Shown piece after piece: positions 11,801 to 23,943 of a stretch of 64,000 nucleotides of DNA. How positions within the stretch are numbered: position 1 is the first letter of the stretch; each line of letters opens with the position of its first letter. Under the pieces are notes generated by a model, which did no database searches, was not told where the DNA came from, and was given only the letters and a program-made list of their open reading frames with translations. Made by a program: the position numbers and the translations under genes. This DNA is from Actinomucor elegans (Eukaryota; Mucoromycota; Mucoromycetes; Mucorales; Mucoraceae), in contig JAMSLZ010000017.1 in the NCBI GenBank assembly GCA_026027325.1, positions 186,001 to 250,000 on the forward strand. The letters are read 5' to 3'.

Positions 11801-14309
11801 TTATTTCTTTGTATCATCAACAGAACACAAGAGCACTCTAGCGTCAACTAGCTGATTTTCTTCTACTCTCATAGTAACAATGCCCTCATGACGACTGAGG
11901 ATTTTAACTTCAGTTTTCATGGATTCGATCGACAGGAGTGGAGTATTCTTTTTGACAACGGTACCACTGGGTGCAAGTACCTTGAGAACACGGCAAGGCA
12001 TGGATGATGTGTAAGGCGTAACTATAAAGAGACATGTTAACATCATTATTGCAAAATATGGTTGCGTTTGTTACCTCGATCGTCTTCCAAGGAGGCTGCT
12101 TTACTCTTTAAACGATCCACCTTAACTAGCTCAACTTGGTAGCCGCGAACGAAATCATGGACAAAAATAGACTTTTCGTTCACATCTTGAACGTCTTCAG
12201 CAATATAAAAGTGTTGCTGCACACCATCTAAAAATTCAAACTTATATATCAATGCCAACGCTCCATCAAATTAACTATGATATTATACCTATGGTACAAC
12301 GCAAAAGCCCTTTGCAGCCACGAATACCTCTTGGGCCTGCTACCTCCTTACCTAAATCATTCTCAAAGAGAACAATTGAGATAGGAAGCTCTTGAACGTC
12401 TTCACCAGCTTTAGTTTCTTGTTTATCAAGTACATGGGCTTTAAAGATATGGCGTTTATCATTATCAGGTTCGCCCAGGTAATCATATTGGATCTGTACT
12501 TCGCGACCATGGTTTACCAAAAAGTTGACGCGCTTGTTGCGCCATTTGATATTGCGCCAGCCAGTTTGGATGTTCTTTAAATGAACCTGTTGGCTACGAC
12601 GGATGGTCCAGTCAAACAACAGAGCGGACACGACACTGTTCTTGACTTGATCAATATGAGGAGCAGGGAATAAGCGGTCCTTTTCTTGTGTGATAAAATT
12701 AGTATCAAAGGTGCCAGACTGGAAACGAGGGTTGTTCATGATGCTTAATAAGAATTTTTGATTGGTGGTAACACCTATAATCACTGTTCTAGCCAAGACG
12801 GTCGCCATACGGCGTACAGCTTCAGCACGCGTAGGTGCATGGACAATGACCTTGGCCACCATGGAATCATAAAAGATGGAAATTTCGGAGCCATCTTGTA
12901 CACCAGTATCGTAACGTACACCAGGAATATACTTGGCTGCATCAGCAGGACTCCATTTGTGGATGATACCAGTACGAGGACTAAAGTCATTATCAGGATC
13001 TTCGGCACAGAGTCTGACTTCAATAGCATGGCCATTGAACCGAATATTGTCCAGCAAACCGAGTTCTTTAAGATTGGCACCTTGGGCTACGAGTAACTGG
13101 AGCTCTACAAGGTCTAAGCCAGAGATGGCTTCAGTAATTGGATGTTCTACTTGAAGACGTGTGTTTAATTCTAAGAAATAGAACTTTTTCGTCTTTTCGT
13201 CCAAGATGAATTCAGCAGTGCCAGCACCAACATAACCTAATTTGCGGCCTAGTTCAACAGCTGCACTGGTCATGGCAGCACGCAGTTGGTCGTCTACAGC
13301 TGGTGATGGGGTTTCCTAGTAGCGGATCAGTATTCCGTATTAGGATAATAGCAAATGACAAATACCTCTACTACTTTCTGATGTCTTCTTTGAATAGAGC
13401 AATCTCGCTCATTGATATGATACACATTACCGTATTGATCACCAAAGATTTGAATCTATGCAGATTGTTAGTTTCAAATAAAATCTTTATTGAACTAACT
13501 TACCTCGACATGACGAATGCTCTCAAAGTATTTTTCAATTAGAAGCTTGTCAGATCCAAAAGCGCGCAGAGATTCACCTTGAGCGGCTTCAATCTCTTGC
13601 TTTAACCTAAAACATAATGTCAATAACACTTGATTGTTTTAATGTAGAGTGATAGCTTTACTGGCTAGTTTCATATACTGCTCTCATGCCTTTTCCACCA
13701 CCACCAGCTGATGCCTTGAGAAGAATTGGGAACTCTATCATAAAGAGTCAGCTAAGAGTTTAAAAAAAAAAGACGGCGCGTCTTTCAATTACCAATGCGT
13801 TTGGCTTCTTGTTCTAATCGATCAACAGACTGATCCTCTCCATTATACCCGGGGATAAGAGGTATAGAGGATGCATTCTTACTGATAAACACTTTGGCGG
13901 CAATCTTATCGCCAATAGCGCGTATATTATCGGGTCGAGGGCCGATAAAGTTGATACCAGCTTGAATAACTTGATCTGCGAAATCAGCATTTTCTGATAA
14001 AAACCCATAACCAGGATGAAGTGCATCAGCACCCGAACGTTTGGCTACCTCAATCAGCTTATCACCATTCAGGTACGACTCCGCGGCGATTGAAGCGCCA
14101 ATATGGTAAGCTTCGTCTGCCATTTTCACAAAGGGCGCGTTTTCATCACTACAGTGCTAGTTGAGTATATAATACAGTGTAAATATTGACGCTCTTTACC
14201 TGTCTGAATAAACGGCTACAGTGGCAATACCCAGCTTTTGACATGTCTTGATGACGCGACAGGCGATTTCACCACGGTTAGCAACGAGAACTTTATAAAT
14301 AGGTGTCAT
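11801..14309 (-). CDS. Biotin-dependent acyl-CoA carboxylase alpha subunit (methylcrotonyl-CoA carboxylase-like)
   Basis: The alpha subunit carboxylates its own biotin using ATP and bicarbonate; a separate beta subunit (not in the window) moves CO2 to an acyl-CoA, for 3-methylcrotonyl-CoA in leucine breakdown. Eight exons on the minus strand: 14309-14200, 14148-13793, 13734-13662, 13606-13504, 13455-13366, 13315-12289, 12227-12075 and 12021-11801, giving 710 residues. The biotin carboxylase N domain begins at residue 4 ([19 protein letters not shown]). The ATP-grasp domain has the glycine loop SAGGGGKGM and the [12 protein letters not shown] motif. [14 protein letters not shown] and the C domain follow. 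The biotinyl lysine is K673 in IESMKTE. No mitochondrial targeting peptide is visible, and an in-frame TAA lies directly before the ATG. Class is firm; the acyl-CoA substrate is inferred. Confidence 0.9.
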
Positions 14310-14500
14310 TTATTTAATGGAAAAAAAAAAGGTAGGAAGAAAAGTGAAAAAGAAGGCTATTTTATTACGAAAAAGCATATTTGTGTGTGAATTACATGCG
14401 GGGAAAAGGGTCAGGAATTTCCTTTTTCACGCTTTACAAGCTGACACTGATAGTTTTGACCCACATGAAAGTATCGGATATGAAAAATAAAGGGTTTTTT

Positions 14501-15851
14501 TTATTCGTTATACTAGATTCATAAAATTATTAGCTGTCAGAACATAATGAATTGGTTAGAGCTTACCTTCTTTGCAATCATACCCTCTGGTGGCTTGACT
14601 TCAGTCTTTTTACTGCCAATTTCGGCCCAGTTGGTAGATAAACAGGTACCATTACTCTCTGTAAAACTCTTCATCATGGCTCTTTTAGTGTCTGGGTCCG
14701 CATCGTTGTAGATCTGTTGAAATAATGCATTTAAAGCTTGTTCGCCTTCGGGTTTCTCTTCTTCCACTTCTTTAGCCAATTTATTCCAGTCTTTTTTAGG
14801 CTTGCTAGCAGTAGTAGTTGCTTTAACCACTATTAAAACATTTTAATATCTATTTTTGATATGTGCATCATCACTTACTTTCTGTGCCTTGATCGCTGTC
14901 GCTTTCTAATGCTCCCCACATGATTCCAATCATGGCCTTCTTCAATTTAATTTCAATCTTTGTCGAAAGGACCTTGTAAGTAGACTCTTTAGGTACAATA
15001 TCGTGAGCAAGCGGTTCAAGTTCAAGCGAATAATCCGATTCATTGGATAACTTGACTGTAAGTGATAACTATTTGACTTGGGTGAATACAGGAATTCATG
15101 CAATCATAGATGAACTTACTGAATTTGGGAAAAAATTCAGGGTAACAGCATTAGGGTCCACCTTTTTGATAAATACTTCAATTGTAACAAACGTATCATT
15201 TTGAAACCATTCGTGTCTAGTTTTTTTTATCAGTATCATGTTGATACAGCATATCTTTTATCTTACCTTCCTGTAACTTTAGGTGTTACTGGTGCTACTG
15301 GTGTTGGTGCTGGTGCGGGTGTCTCGGGTTTCTGTTCTTGCTGAACAGGCATCTTTTCTGTGTTCTTTCTTAACCAAGTAACCAATGTCTTTTCGGTTGG
15401 ATTCATTTCTTTCGATTGCTCCAAATGAGTTTGAGCTTCATTATATCTACCTAAACGATGTAAAACGATGCTAGGATAGGTGTGAGAAACAAGTACTTAT
15501 TGGTTATTTTCGCGTTTTTTTTTACCCAAGTTGCAAGTGAGCTCTGGCTAGTAAACTACGGGAGCCTTGTTTTAATAGCACCAAAGCCTTTTCACCATCC
15601 TTGAGAGCTTCTTCGAGTTTGTTTAGCTTTTGGTGCACTTGACACCTAGTTGAAATACAATATCAATAAACCGATTGTATCAGTCCAAGTAGGAAACTAT
15701 ACCGTTTTAATATAAACTCGGCATTCTCAGGTTCTAAAGCGACAAGTTCTGAGAAAAGAGTCAAGGCCTCATCATAGTCATCGTCAAAAAAGGCATCGTT
15801 GGCTTTAGCAAACAAGTCGGCTGATTCTCTTGTAGATTGAGGAACGTTCAT
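14501..15851 (-). CDS. SGT1: SGT1 co-chaperone (TPR-CS-SGS)
   Basis: SGT1 links HSP90 to SKP1/SCF ubiquitin ligase and kinetochore assembly. Seven exons: 15851-15703, 15645-15526, 15470-15267, 15216-15120, 15068-14879, 14829-14567 and 14512-14501, giving 344 residues. TPR repeats fill about 1-120 (ADLFAKANDAFFDDDYDEAL, then LARAHLQLGIVLHRLGRY). A Pro/Thr linker follows. The CS domain begins near HEWFQNDTFVTIEVFIKKV (about 190) and continues through VKLSNESDYSLELEPL. The SGS domain has DWNKLAKEVEEE, NALFQQIYNDADPDTKRAMMKSF and SFTESNGTCLSTNW. The last exon is only 12 nt and adds YNE after PPEGMIAKK, matching the conserved SGT1 terminus. Retaining the last intron would instead give a tail ending QFIMF. 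Identification is firm. Confidence 0.95.
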
Positions 15852-16809
15852 TTTCTTTTGGAAACCTGAGGAAGCTCAAAGAAAATCAATTCCTTTGTTA
15901 TTTATGTAAGGCCAGAACTGATTTGATTGGCTAAGAGGTGTACACGAAAAGCAAAGTCTTATCATCTAGCAATTGAAATAAATCAACAGATAACAGGTAA
16001 TCTTGAATGTAAACAAAGCATTATTTTCACATAAATATATGCAGAACATTATATCACACTAAATTATTTAATATGTATTATAGCAATTTCATTTTCTTAA
16101 AACATGAAAACCGCACCAAAGTAAATGAAATGCATTTTCTCAATTCGTAAACCTATTTTTCATCTCCGGTTCTTGTTATATATTTCGGACCAATAACATG
16201 CTTCGAAAGGAAGTATTTAATCACAGATGAACGCAGCCATCCAACCACAATTGTGAAGATTTCATGCCAAAAAATCAAATTTTTTTTTTGGAAGGCAGCA
16301 AGTAGCAGGTGAAAACTCATACTTTACACTATTAGTACGAATTGTAAAAGACACAATTAGTTTTTAATGATACTATTTTCAAGGGAATTGAAAGAAAAAT
16401 TCTATAAAGCTGGAGGTGTCTGGAGTTTCTGGAGTTTATTATGTAAGCTTACTGAAAATAAGACTTACCATCGTTCTATGAAATATCCAATAATCAGCTA
16501 TTTATTTTGGTATAGACACAGGTGTCTGATTTTATCAATATTTATCAAGGAAGTCATGGAGGAGACAAAGGCTTTTAATATCGGCTGACTAATGAAATCA
16601 GTCCTACTTAGATCTACAAGTAGTAGTATAGTTATGAATAGATCAATGTTTATATCAATGGTTTCAGACGCACTCGCAAATGTTTTAGATTTAGAGATGT
16701 TATAACGGTTAGCAATGCATATACAGGGAAAAGTGTTTTGGATGAATACTGATTGCGCATATATTATGATTGTCTCTATTCGGGTTATTTCATGTAGTTT
16801 ATTTTGCAA
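15852..16809. other. Intergenic region
   Basis: About 960 bases between the SGT1 start and the F-box gene stop, both on the minus strand. Overlapping small ORFs (16367-16588 +, 16498-16809 -) show no recognisable motif. No other feature was seen. Confidence 0.5.
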
Positions 16810-18543
16810 TTACTGTAAATCCAAGTCTATTGGGATGTTTTCGCTCATTTGAAGGATTCTCAGTTGCTCAATCTTTTTAAATTTCAATTTAATCACCTGC
16901 CATTTTCTTACAGGCTTCTGCTTCACAATGGCAGTTTGCTTTGCAAAATCTATATGACAAAACTTGCTTCCTTTTGCAGTGACTATATTCAAGATAATTC
17001 CTGAGCACACCATTCGAAGCTCTCGCACACCTATATCCAATTGCTCCAATTCTACCTTTGGCATAGAAATTTTGTTTATATCATACCACCCGATATTGGC
17101 TAAAGTCAAATAACGCAGATTGACACAGGCAGCAGTAATCGATTGAATAAACTTTGGTGGTGTATCACAAGCAATGATTTCCAGTTTCTGCAACGTTGCG
17201 CTAGTGGTTCCAGGAACGATGGAATAACACTTACCGCCAACGATGGCAAGTGTTTTTAATTGAGTACATTGTGTGAGCACGGTGTGTACAAATTGCTCAC
17301 AGGCTTTCTTCTTTATGTTGGAATATTCGAAATCGATTGAAAGTGTATTGACATAAGGCGCAAAAGTGCTGATATACTCGTCTTGAATGTTTTGGATAGT
17401 TGTACCGAGTTTAGGAAGTAAAATAGTCAGTGTGTAATCTTTAGCGTTGGATGCAGAGTATTGTAAAGCGCCTGGCATGAATTCCTCGTCGAATTCGACA
17501 TCTGCGATGGATAAAGTGGTGGGCGTCCAAGGTTTCCCAGGCTGATAAAAGAATCGAAGATAATCCAGGGCGATCGCGCGGGTACCTATACATCTTTTAC
17601 CTACGATGCTAAAAATCGCGGAAGGTAAGGCGTGAATGAGGTTGATGAGAGTTCCCAGTCCTTCCAGTTGATTAGTTTGAGGTGTATGGACGTCCATAGT
17701 TTCCAACTCAAGTTTTTCTAATTGATTAAATTTGCGTAAAAAAGGAATAAACAGTGCGAGGTCTGCCACTTTGTCCTGAGATCGAATCATCAACCGCCTC
17801 ATTGCTGGGTAGTGCACCATAGATTGAGGATTTGCTAATCTAGCTTCCATCTCTTGCTCTGTTTCACCGTCAAACGGTCTGTACTTGCCATCCTCTTTTT
17901 TATGGAGCAACCTCACGCTTAAATACTCCAAATTCTGGCAAATTCTTAAGATACCTTCCAGGTCTCGAAGCGTAGGTATACGTCCATTGACCAACGATAG
18001 CTTCTCTAACCGAGGAAACTTGATCAGTTCGACAATGTGAGGTCTTTCAAAGCCATCCATTACGGCGTATTCTTTGACTGAGCGACTATGGTAAAGTGAG
18101 CAAGCAGTGAATTCAGGTAGGGGTACATAAGGAAATACACCAAGTTTTTTCAGCGGCTTAGATAGACTGCACAAGGCTTGGAGCAAGCATTTCGTGAGTT
18201 GAGGTGAGCAGCCCAGCCATTCAATATTAGGACATAATACTGCGATTTGGTGGATCTGTTGTTTGAACGCAAGACTATGTTGTTCGCTTTGAAAATCTTT
18301 GCATGTAAACGTAATTCTCTTTACAAATGAACCAGGGCACGTCTGCATTGCCTTGATAAATAAACTGACCGAAGAAAATCGTGGCAAATTGATCTCTTTA
18401 TAGTATTGACGTTGGGCTTGCGTTTTCCATGCTCGGCAAACGAACAGACATTGCAGTATATCTTGTGGTGTTACAAGTTCAAAGACTTGTGATAAAAACT
18501 CTTCTGGTAAATGAGTTTGATGATTTGACATTTTGGAATCCAA
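16810..18543 (-). CDS. F-box protein with LRR-like C-terminal region
   Basis: F-box proteins are substrate receptors of SCF ubiquitin ligases and bind SKP1 through the F-box. The single exon encodes 577 residues. The F-box lies at about 11-50: HLPEEFLSQVFELVTPQDIL followed by CLFVCRAWKTQAQR. The rest holds irregular leucine-rich segments (for example LEKLELETMD, LRYLTLANIGW, LKTLAIVGG) spaced as in LRR-type F-box proteins of Mucorales. An internal Met at residue 5 could also serve as the start. The gene lies next to SGT1, a partner of SKP1 in known systems, but nothing in the sequence shows that this neighbourhood matters. Target unknown. Confidence 0.85.
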   Translation of the reverse strand: MDSKMSNHQTHLPEEFLSQVFELVTPQDILQCLFVCRAWKTQAQRQYYKEINLPRFSSVSLFIKAMQTCPGSFVKRITFTCKDFQSEQHSLAFKQQIHQIAVLCPNIEWLGCSPQLTKCLLQALCSLSKPLKKLGVFPYVPLPEFTACSLYHSRSVKEYAVMDGFERPHIVELIKFPRLEKLSLVNGRIPTLRDLEGILRICQNLEYLSVRLLHKKEDGKYRPFDGETEQEMEARLANPQSMVHYPAMRRLMIRSQDKVADLALFIPFLRKFNQLEKLELETMDVHTPQTNQLEGLGTLINLIHALPSAIFSIVGKRCIGTRAIALDYLRFFYQPGKPWTPTTLSIADVEFDEEFMPGALQYSASNAKDYTLTILLPKLGTTIQNIQDEYISTFAPYVNTLSIDFEYSNIKKKACEQFVHTVLTQCTQLKTLAIVGGKCYSIVPGTTSATLQKLEIIACDTPPKFIQSITAACVNLRYLTLANIGWYDINKISMPKVELEQLDIGVRELRMVCSGIILNIVTAKGSKFCHIDFAKQTAIVKQKPVRKWQVIKLKFKKIEQLRILQMSENIPIDLDLQ

Positions 18544-19793
18544 AAGAAACTTCGAACGCGTGAAAAAAATTGCGTTTTGATAGCGGAATAGTCTTTCTTC
18601 TTCCTACCATTTTTCCATCGCCGCTCCATATCTCATTAGATCAAGTTTTTAACGTCGCTTTCATTATTCTATATATATTTTCTATACTTCTTCAGACTAA
18701 TGTAATAAGTTAAAACACCTACTATAGGGTTTATCAATAATAAAATAAAATTATTAGGGCAATAGATAATTGTTAGGGGTTCCGCTTACCGCCTCTAATC
18801 TTTTTGCGTTTGAACGATAAAAAATTACCAATGATAAACTTGGAATTGATTAAAACCAAACTGCATAAAATACAATTACGCGTGAAACGGGGCAAGTGCC
18901 ATTATGTATTTAGCTTGATTGAGATAATGTAATCCCAAATAAAAAGTTAATTTCGTGTTTTTTTAAGGATTGTAATCACATCTTGGGTATCTTATATTTA
19001 CAAAAAGATCTTCAAATTATAAAAGCGTATGTTCAAATATGCTGAATATATATCAATCCTATATATATAAAGAAATTTGGGATTAATTTGTGATTTCTGA
19101 CCTCTATCATTGAATGGTTAGCTATTAAAAATTTGGCTTGAAAGAATATTTCATTCTAATTTAATGTCGAATTTAACGATCATTACAAGTTTAAAATAAA
19201 GAACTGCATCTACTGGAGCTGTTAACTAACAAAAGTACTGTAATTGCACTACATTTTAACAAATGACTGTAATGTACATTTATTTCAATAAACACATATT
19301 ATCTCTAAATGTCTCTGGTTGTCTCGGACGCTTCCAGTAAAAGATTGGATTTGACAAGTATGTATTGCATAATACCCACAATGAGCCAACACAATTTTAT
19401 TAGGGCCTTTATTAACTGGAGCACAATCGGTATAATTTTTCTTAACTATAGTTTTTATGCATTTTATATGACTTTAGGTCGATCTACAAGTCTCTTGACT
19501 GATTGCGATAAAATGTATCATTTAATGAGTATTACATGTCCAAAATGAACAGATACGCCCATCAGAACTTTTGTTAATTAGTATATTTGGTTTTTCAACA
19601 TTTGGCATAGAATTACATGCATTGCGTATAGATTACTGTAATTTATAGACTTGACCCATTTCTGATCAAATATCGCATTAAAAAGCTCAAGCTCAGAATG
19701 AACTGTTGTTGCTGTTTGTGTTGAGCTGAAGAGCAACCAGTGCCAAGTCCATCTCTTTCAGCATGATATAAAAAGAAACATAGAAAACAGTAC

Positions 19794-19945
19794 CCAAACG
19801 TGAGTTCCTGGAGCGAGTTGAAAGATTCGCGCAGCAACTAGGCCATCTTTTAGAATGCCTGTTAATTTACCACTCATGACATCTTCTTGCATAACTTCAC
19901 TTTTAACAGTGAAGAAATCGAGAACTGGATGTATTGCCTGTAGCT
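19794..19945 (-). other. Possible isolated exon or gene relic
   Basis: On the minus strand, 50 codons stay open between an acceptor-like site (ATTAG before 19945) and a donor-like GTACTG after 19794. The translation looks like real protein (it includes EDVMSGKLTGILKDGLVAAR), with balanced charge and hydrophobicity. No partner exon with start or stop could be joined convincingly, and the family was not recognised. It may be a remnant of a decayed gene or a chance ORF. Confidence 0.25.
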
Positions 19946-20203
19946 CTAATGATTACGCGTTTTTTTTTGTTCTTTTCTAAAATGAACAGCACGATTTAAA
20001 CAGTACTACATATCTATGAACGCGTATTCTTCTTTGCAGGAAAAATAATTTGTTTTTTTTTAGAAGTGTCTTACATGCACAAACAAGTAATATCCCTGTC
20101 GCTATAGTTGCACACAAGGAAATTTAAAGGGGAATCAGCAGCAGCAATGATGATCCTCCTGGAGCAATATAGGCCTTTTCAGATTATCAGGGATAAAGAG
20201 TAT

Positions 20204-20214
20204 TTTATATAAAG
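20204..20214 (+). promoter_or_regulatory. Possible TATA box of the SURF4/Erv29 gene
   Basis: The sequence TTTATATAAAG lies about 70 nt upstream of the ATG at 20282, a plausible distance for a TATA element in a gene with a short 5' UTR. Seen as sequence only; no transcription start is known. Confidence 0.3.
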
Positions 20215-20281
20215 TGGTTCCGATGTATATACCCAGGGTTCTTTACCTCTTTTCTTCATTATAAAAATAAAAAATAAAAAA

Positions 20282-21183
20282 ATGAACAGTTTTGAAGAGT
20301 CCATCCGACAAACTAGTGCCAAAGTAGAAAAGGTACTGGATACAGTTGGCCAACCTATTAAACCATATTTACCCGCTCTGAGTCGATTCTTGGTGGTGGC
20401 AACTTTCTATGAAGACGCTCTTCGTATCATACTGCAATGGTCAGATCAACGACAATATCTGGAGTCTTCTAGAGGATTTCCTGCAGTTATTTCGTTCCTG
20501 TTCTTGATTGCAAATGTGATGGCCATGCTGGTGTTTTCCTCTACTTTGATAGCCAAACGCCACGTCAGTTTGTCTGTTTCGGTATTAGCTGGTGTCATTG
20601 TATCTCAAGCTCTTGCTTACGGTTTGTTATTTGAAAAGGTAAGTAAACATGAAGGGGTGGTTCGTTTTCTCAGTCGATAGTAAAATCAAAATCAAATTAG
20701 ATATTCCTCTTGCGTAATCTTTCGATTATGGGTGGTCTACTACTGTGTCTTTCGGAATCACTGTTACGTAAAAGAAAGTCAAGTTCAAACTTGTTTGCTT
20801 CATTACCTACATTGACTGAAACCGAACGGCACCAGTATTTCCAGTTAGCAGGACGTATTTTGTTGGTCTTGCTATTTTTTGGGTTTATAATTCAAGGTGA
20901 ATGGTCCCTTTTACGTATATTTGTGACAATGATAGGATTGGCATCTAGCATTATGGTCGTGGTTGGATTTAGAGCGAAATGGTCGGCTTCTTTCTTGGTA
21001 ACCTTTCTTTGCATCATGAACGTCATTGTCAATAACTGGTGGAGTATACATCATTCAACCTATTCACGCGATGTCACCAAATACAACTTTTTTCAATGTC
21101 TCAGTATCATGGGCGGGCTTTTATTGTTGATATCGATTGGACCTGGTCATCTCAGTTACGATGAAAAGAAGAAAGATTACTAA
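20282..21183 (+). CDS. ERV29: SURF4/Erv29 family ER cargo receptor
   Basis: Erv29/SURF4 is a multi-pass COPII cargo receptor that carries soluble secretory proteins from the ER to the Golgi. Exons 20282-20638 and 20701-21183 give 279 residues, a usual family length. The N-terminus (ALSRFLVVATFYEDALRII, then QWSDQRQYL) is a family signature, followed by several membrane segments, NNWWSIHHSTYSRDVTKYNF and FFQCLSIMGGLLLLISIGPG. The protein ends KKDY, a KKXX-type dilysine ER retrieval signal, as expected for a receptor cycling between ER and Golgi. The gene runs tail-to-tail with the anoctamin gene, 119 bp away. Confidence 0.95.
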
Positions 21184-21302
21184 TGGTTCATGGTATTTAA
21201 CATCTGATTAGGGGAGATGGCTTTATAGATAGTAACACATATATTATACTTTACTACTACTACTGCTGTTATTATTTATTAAATACATCATTAATATTGT
21301 AT

Positions 21303-23943
21303 TTACTTGAGTTTGAAAGCGCTTTCAACAAGCTGAATAGCTTCACTAGCTTCTGATTGACGATTTAAATGCTGGTTCCAGATTTTAGCACTTAAACCAT
21401 CAGTCAGATCCGAATTATCATCAGCGTCAATACTGCGACGCATGACAAACTGTTGATGGTTGCCTACCATACGATCTAACCAGATCTTCTTCAACTTATA
21501 CTCTTCTTTACGAACTAAAATTTCAGATTGGCTAGGGACCATATCAAATGCTTTGCGTACACCTGCTCTAAGAGCAATGTAAAGATGTTCTGATAAAAGA
21601 ATAGCCAATAACGTAAATACAGGAGTATAAGGTGAATGAATGTTGGTTGAAGGATGGAAGAGATAGGCAAAGGAGCCCATTGTAATGGAGGATAACCAAA
21701 CCAAAGTTTCCATATTTCCTAACCAAGGGCCAATGCTTTCAGCTCGATGAGGAATAGGACGTCTATTCAAAAGATCAAGTCAGTTTAAAGTAATCAAGAC
21801 ATGAAGTCTACTTGCCTTGTATATTTGCAGATCTTGATAGCATCGCCTCGAAGCTCTACCCAGTCATTGATCATTGAACATAGAGCAGTCAAAGGCCAAA
21901 CAGTAGTAAACATACTGACGTAGCCAAACTATGATAGAATAGATCAGATATTTTTCCTTCTCTTTTTTTTTTTAAACTATCTATATATGGTGGATGTTAC
22001 CTGAATCACCATTTCAACATAGTCTGTATAGATATTGTATTCTTCCATTGCAACTTCCTTGTGTACTTTTTCCATGAACTGCTTTTCTTCTTCATCTTCC
22101 ACAATAGAGGCACTAACTGATGGTTCAGTCTTTTTTTGTGTAGTTTTTGATGCTAGCTTTTTGGCTTTAGGCATTAGCTTCTTTAATGCAAAAGGCACAA
22201 CCATCTCGGTCAGGAATCCAACCAGTTGACCAGTAACAATGAAGTAGACGAGCTGTGCACGCAATCTTTGAAAATCAACCGTTTTGTGTTCATGGCTAAT
22301 ATTGAATTCAACAAGGTAAGGTAAAACATAATCGCCAAAGGGGATATAAATCCAAGCGGTAATGAACTGACGTAAGTTAGACTAAGATCATAGAGAGATA
22401 GCTCCATTTGATTTGCTCTTACCAATGAGAGATAACCAACTAAGAAGTTGGCAATAAAGATCTTTTGGGTATAGCTGTATTCCCAGGATGCATCCGTCTT
22501 GTGCATTTCCCAATTCGTGAGTGCTTTGACCCACTTGCTGTAAAAACCGATCATGGTAGGAATAAAGATAACATAGCCAATAGTTGGAGTGTAATGCTTT
22601 AGAAACAGTTAGTACTGATAGACCAGTATGCCGAAATGATCTTACCAAGAACTGACGGAAGGGGCCATTATAGTATTCGTGTAAAAACAGCTGAAGAACA
22701 AAAACAAAGCCAACAATGATACTCAACAAAAAGGCTCCTGCTACAACACCGGGTATAGAAGCAATACGTCTACCCAACAATGTTTTAGCGGACACATAGG
22801 GTGTATCTTCACCTGTAACACGATCTTTGATGATCTTCTCTCCTTTGAACTCGGCACGTCTCTTTTCATGTTTCGAGTAGTTTCTAACACCCCATTGCAG
22901 TGCCAACTCAGATTCTTTTCGTCTCCACATCTCTGTAAACAGGATAGCCCATAATAACATGAATAGAGAGAACCATATAGCCAATGTATTCGAGTGAGTT
23001 AAATAGACAAGAATACCAACAACAGCAGGTGCGCTAAGCCAAATGAGATAATTTTGCAAGAAGGCAAAGTAATAGGCTACCTTTTCTCCAAAATGATCAC
23101 GTATTTTCAATAGATCGGCATCACTGATTAACCATTTAGTGGACCAGGATTTCAACCATTTCTATCAATCAAATCTCAGTCAAAACTGCTAAAACAGACT
23201 TCAAATCCGAGAGTTACACTAAAAAACTTTTTTATACTTACGCTATTGAACTGATCATCGTGTAAAGGCATAATGCTCTCTACATACTTGTCTACTTGGT
23301 TGGATATACCCGCGCCTCCTTCTGATTCAGGTTGTGTCAAGATTTCATATACTAAACGTAATCTCTCTGCTTCCGTCAAGTCCTCAAATGCTTGATCCAC
23401 GTTATCAGTGTTATTTGAATCATCTCCAATCTCATCCACGCGTACACCCAACAAAAAATCACGCACTCTAGAGTAAGTGCATCATTAGAAAACCAATTGA
23501 AAAGCACTGGGTTGCAGAACTTACCTTTCCTGTCTGTATTCCTTTTTAATGGGACCAACTGGACTACTAACTAAGATTAAAAGCGTGCCTTCCTCTTTAC
23601 CGGCACGTACTTGGAAACGCAGGTTGACTTTAGTTAAACGGTTGGTAATACTGGTAAGAGACTCAGTTACATAAGACTGTAACTCGGCTCGTGTCATTAT
23701 GGTTTTGTTGCCTGTAGGTATCTTTGTAGGAAAACGAAACACAATGACATAATCGATACCAGCATTGCTTGAGGCAATACAAGAGCCTGAAGATGTGCTA
23801 GTTTGTGTTAAGCTGGATGGTTTCAAAGCAGGTTCGTTATTGGTTACAGTTGCTGGTGTTGCCCCTACTGCTGCCTCAGCCGTGGGCGGGAAAAGATGTG
23901 AGAACGGCTCCTTTGGAGCAAGGAGAGGTTTTTGTTCAGTCAT
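21303..23943 (-). CDS. Anoctamin (TMEM16/Ist2-like) membrane protein
   Basis: Fungal anoctamins act as lipid scramblases or ER-plasma membrane tethers. Seven exons: 23943-23525, 23467-23242, 23161-22646, 22596-22423, 22366-22001, 21928-21816 and 21762-21303, giving 757 residues. A cytosolic N-terminal region (residues 1-220) precedes WLISDADLLKIRDHFGEKVAYYFAFL, the typical entry to the anoctamin domain. TEMWRRKESELALQWGV and a run of membrane segments follow, then VNDWVELRGDA-like INDWVELRGDAIKICKYTRRP near the end, the conserved C-terminal core motif. The intron between exons 6 and 7 uses a GC donor (AAG|GCAAGT), the only GC-AG intron seen. Ion-channel versus scramblase function cannot be told from this reading. 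Confidence 0.93.

Larger units (their letters stand above)
18544..20281. other. Intergenic region with one exon-like relic
   Basis: About 1.7 kb, AT-rich. Apart from the exon-like stretch at 19794-19945 (listed separately), only short unsupported ORFs are present (19309-19548 +, 19643-19837 -). The palindrome-like motif AGCTCAGAATGAACT occurs at about 19690. Confidence 0.45.
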
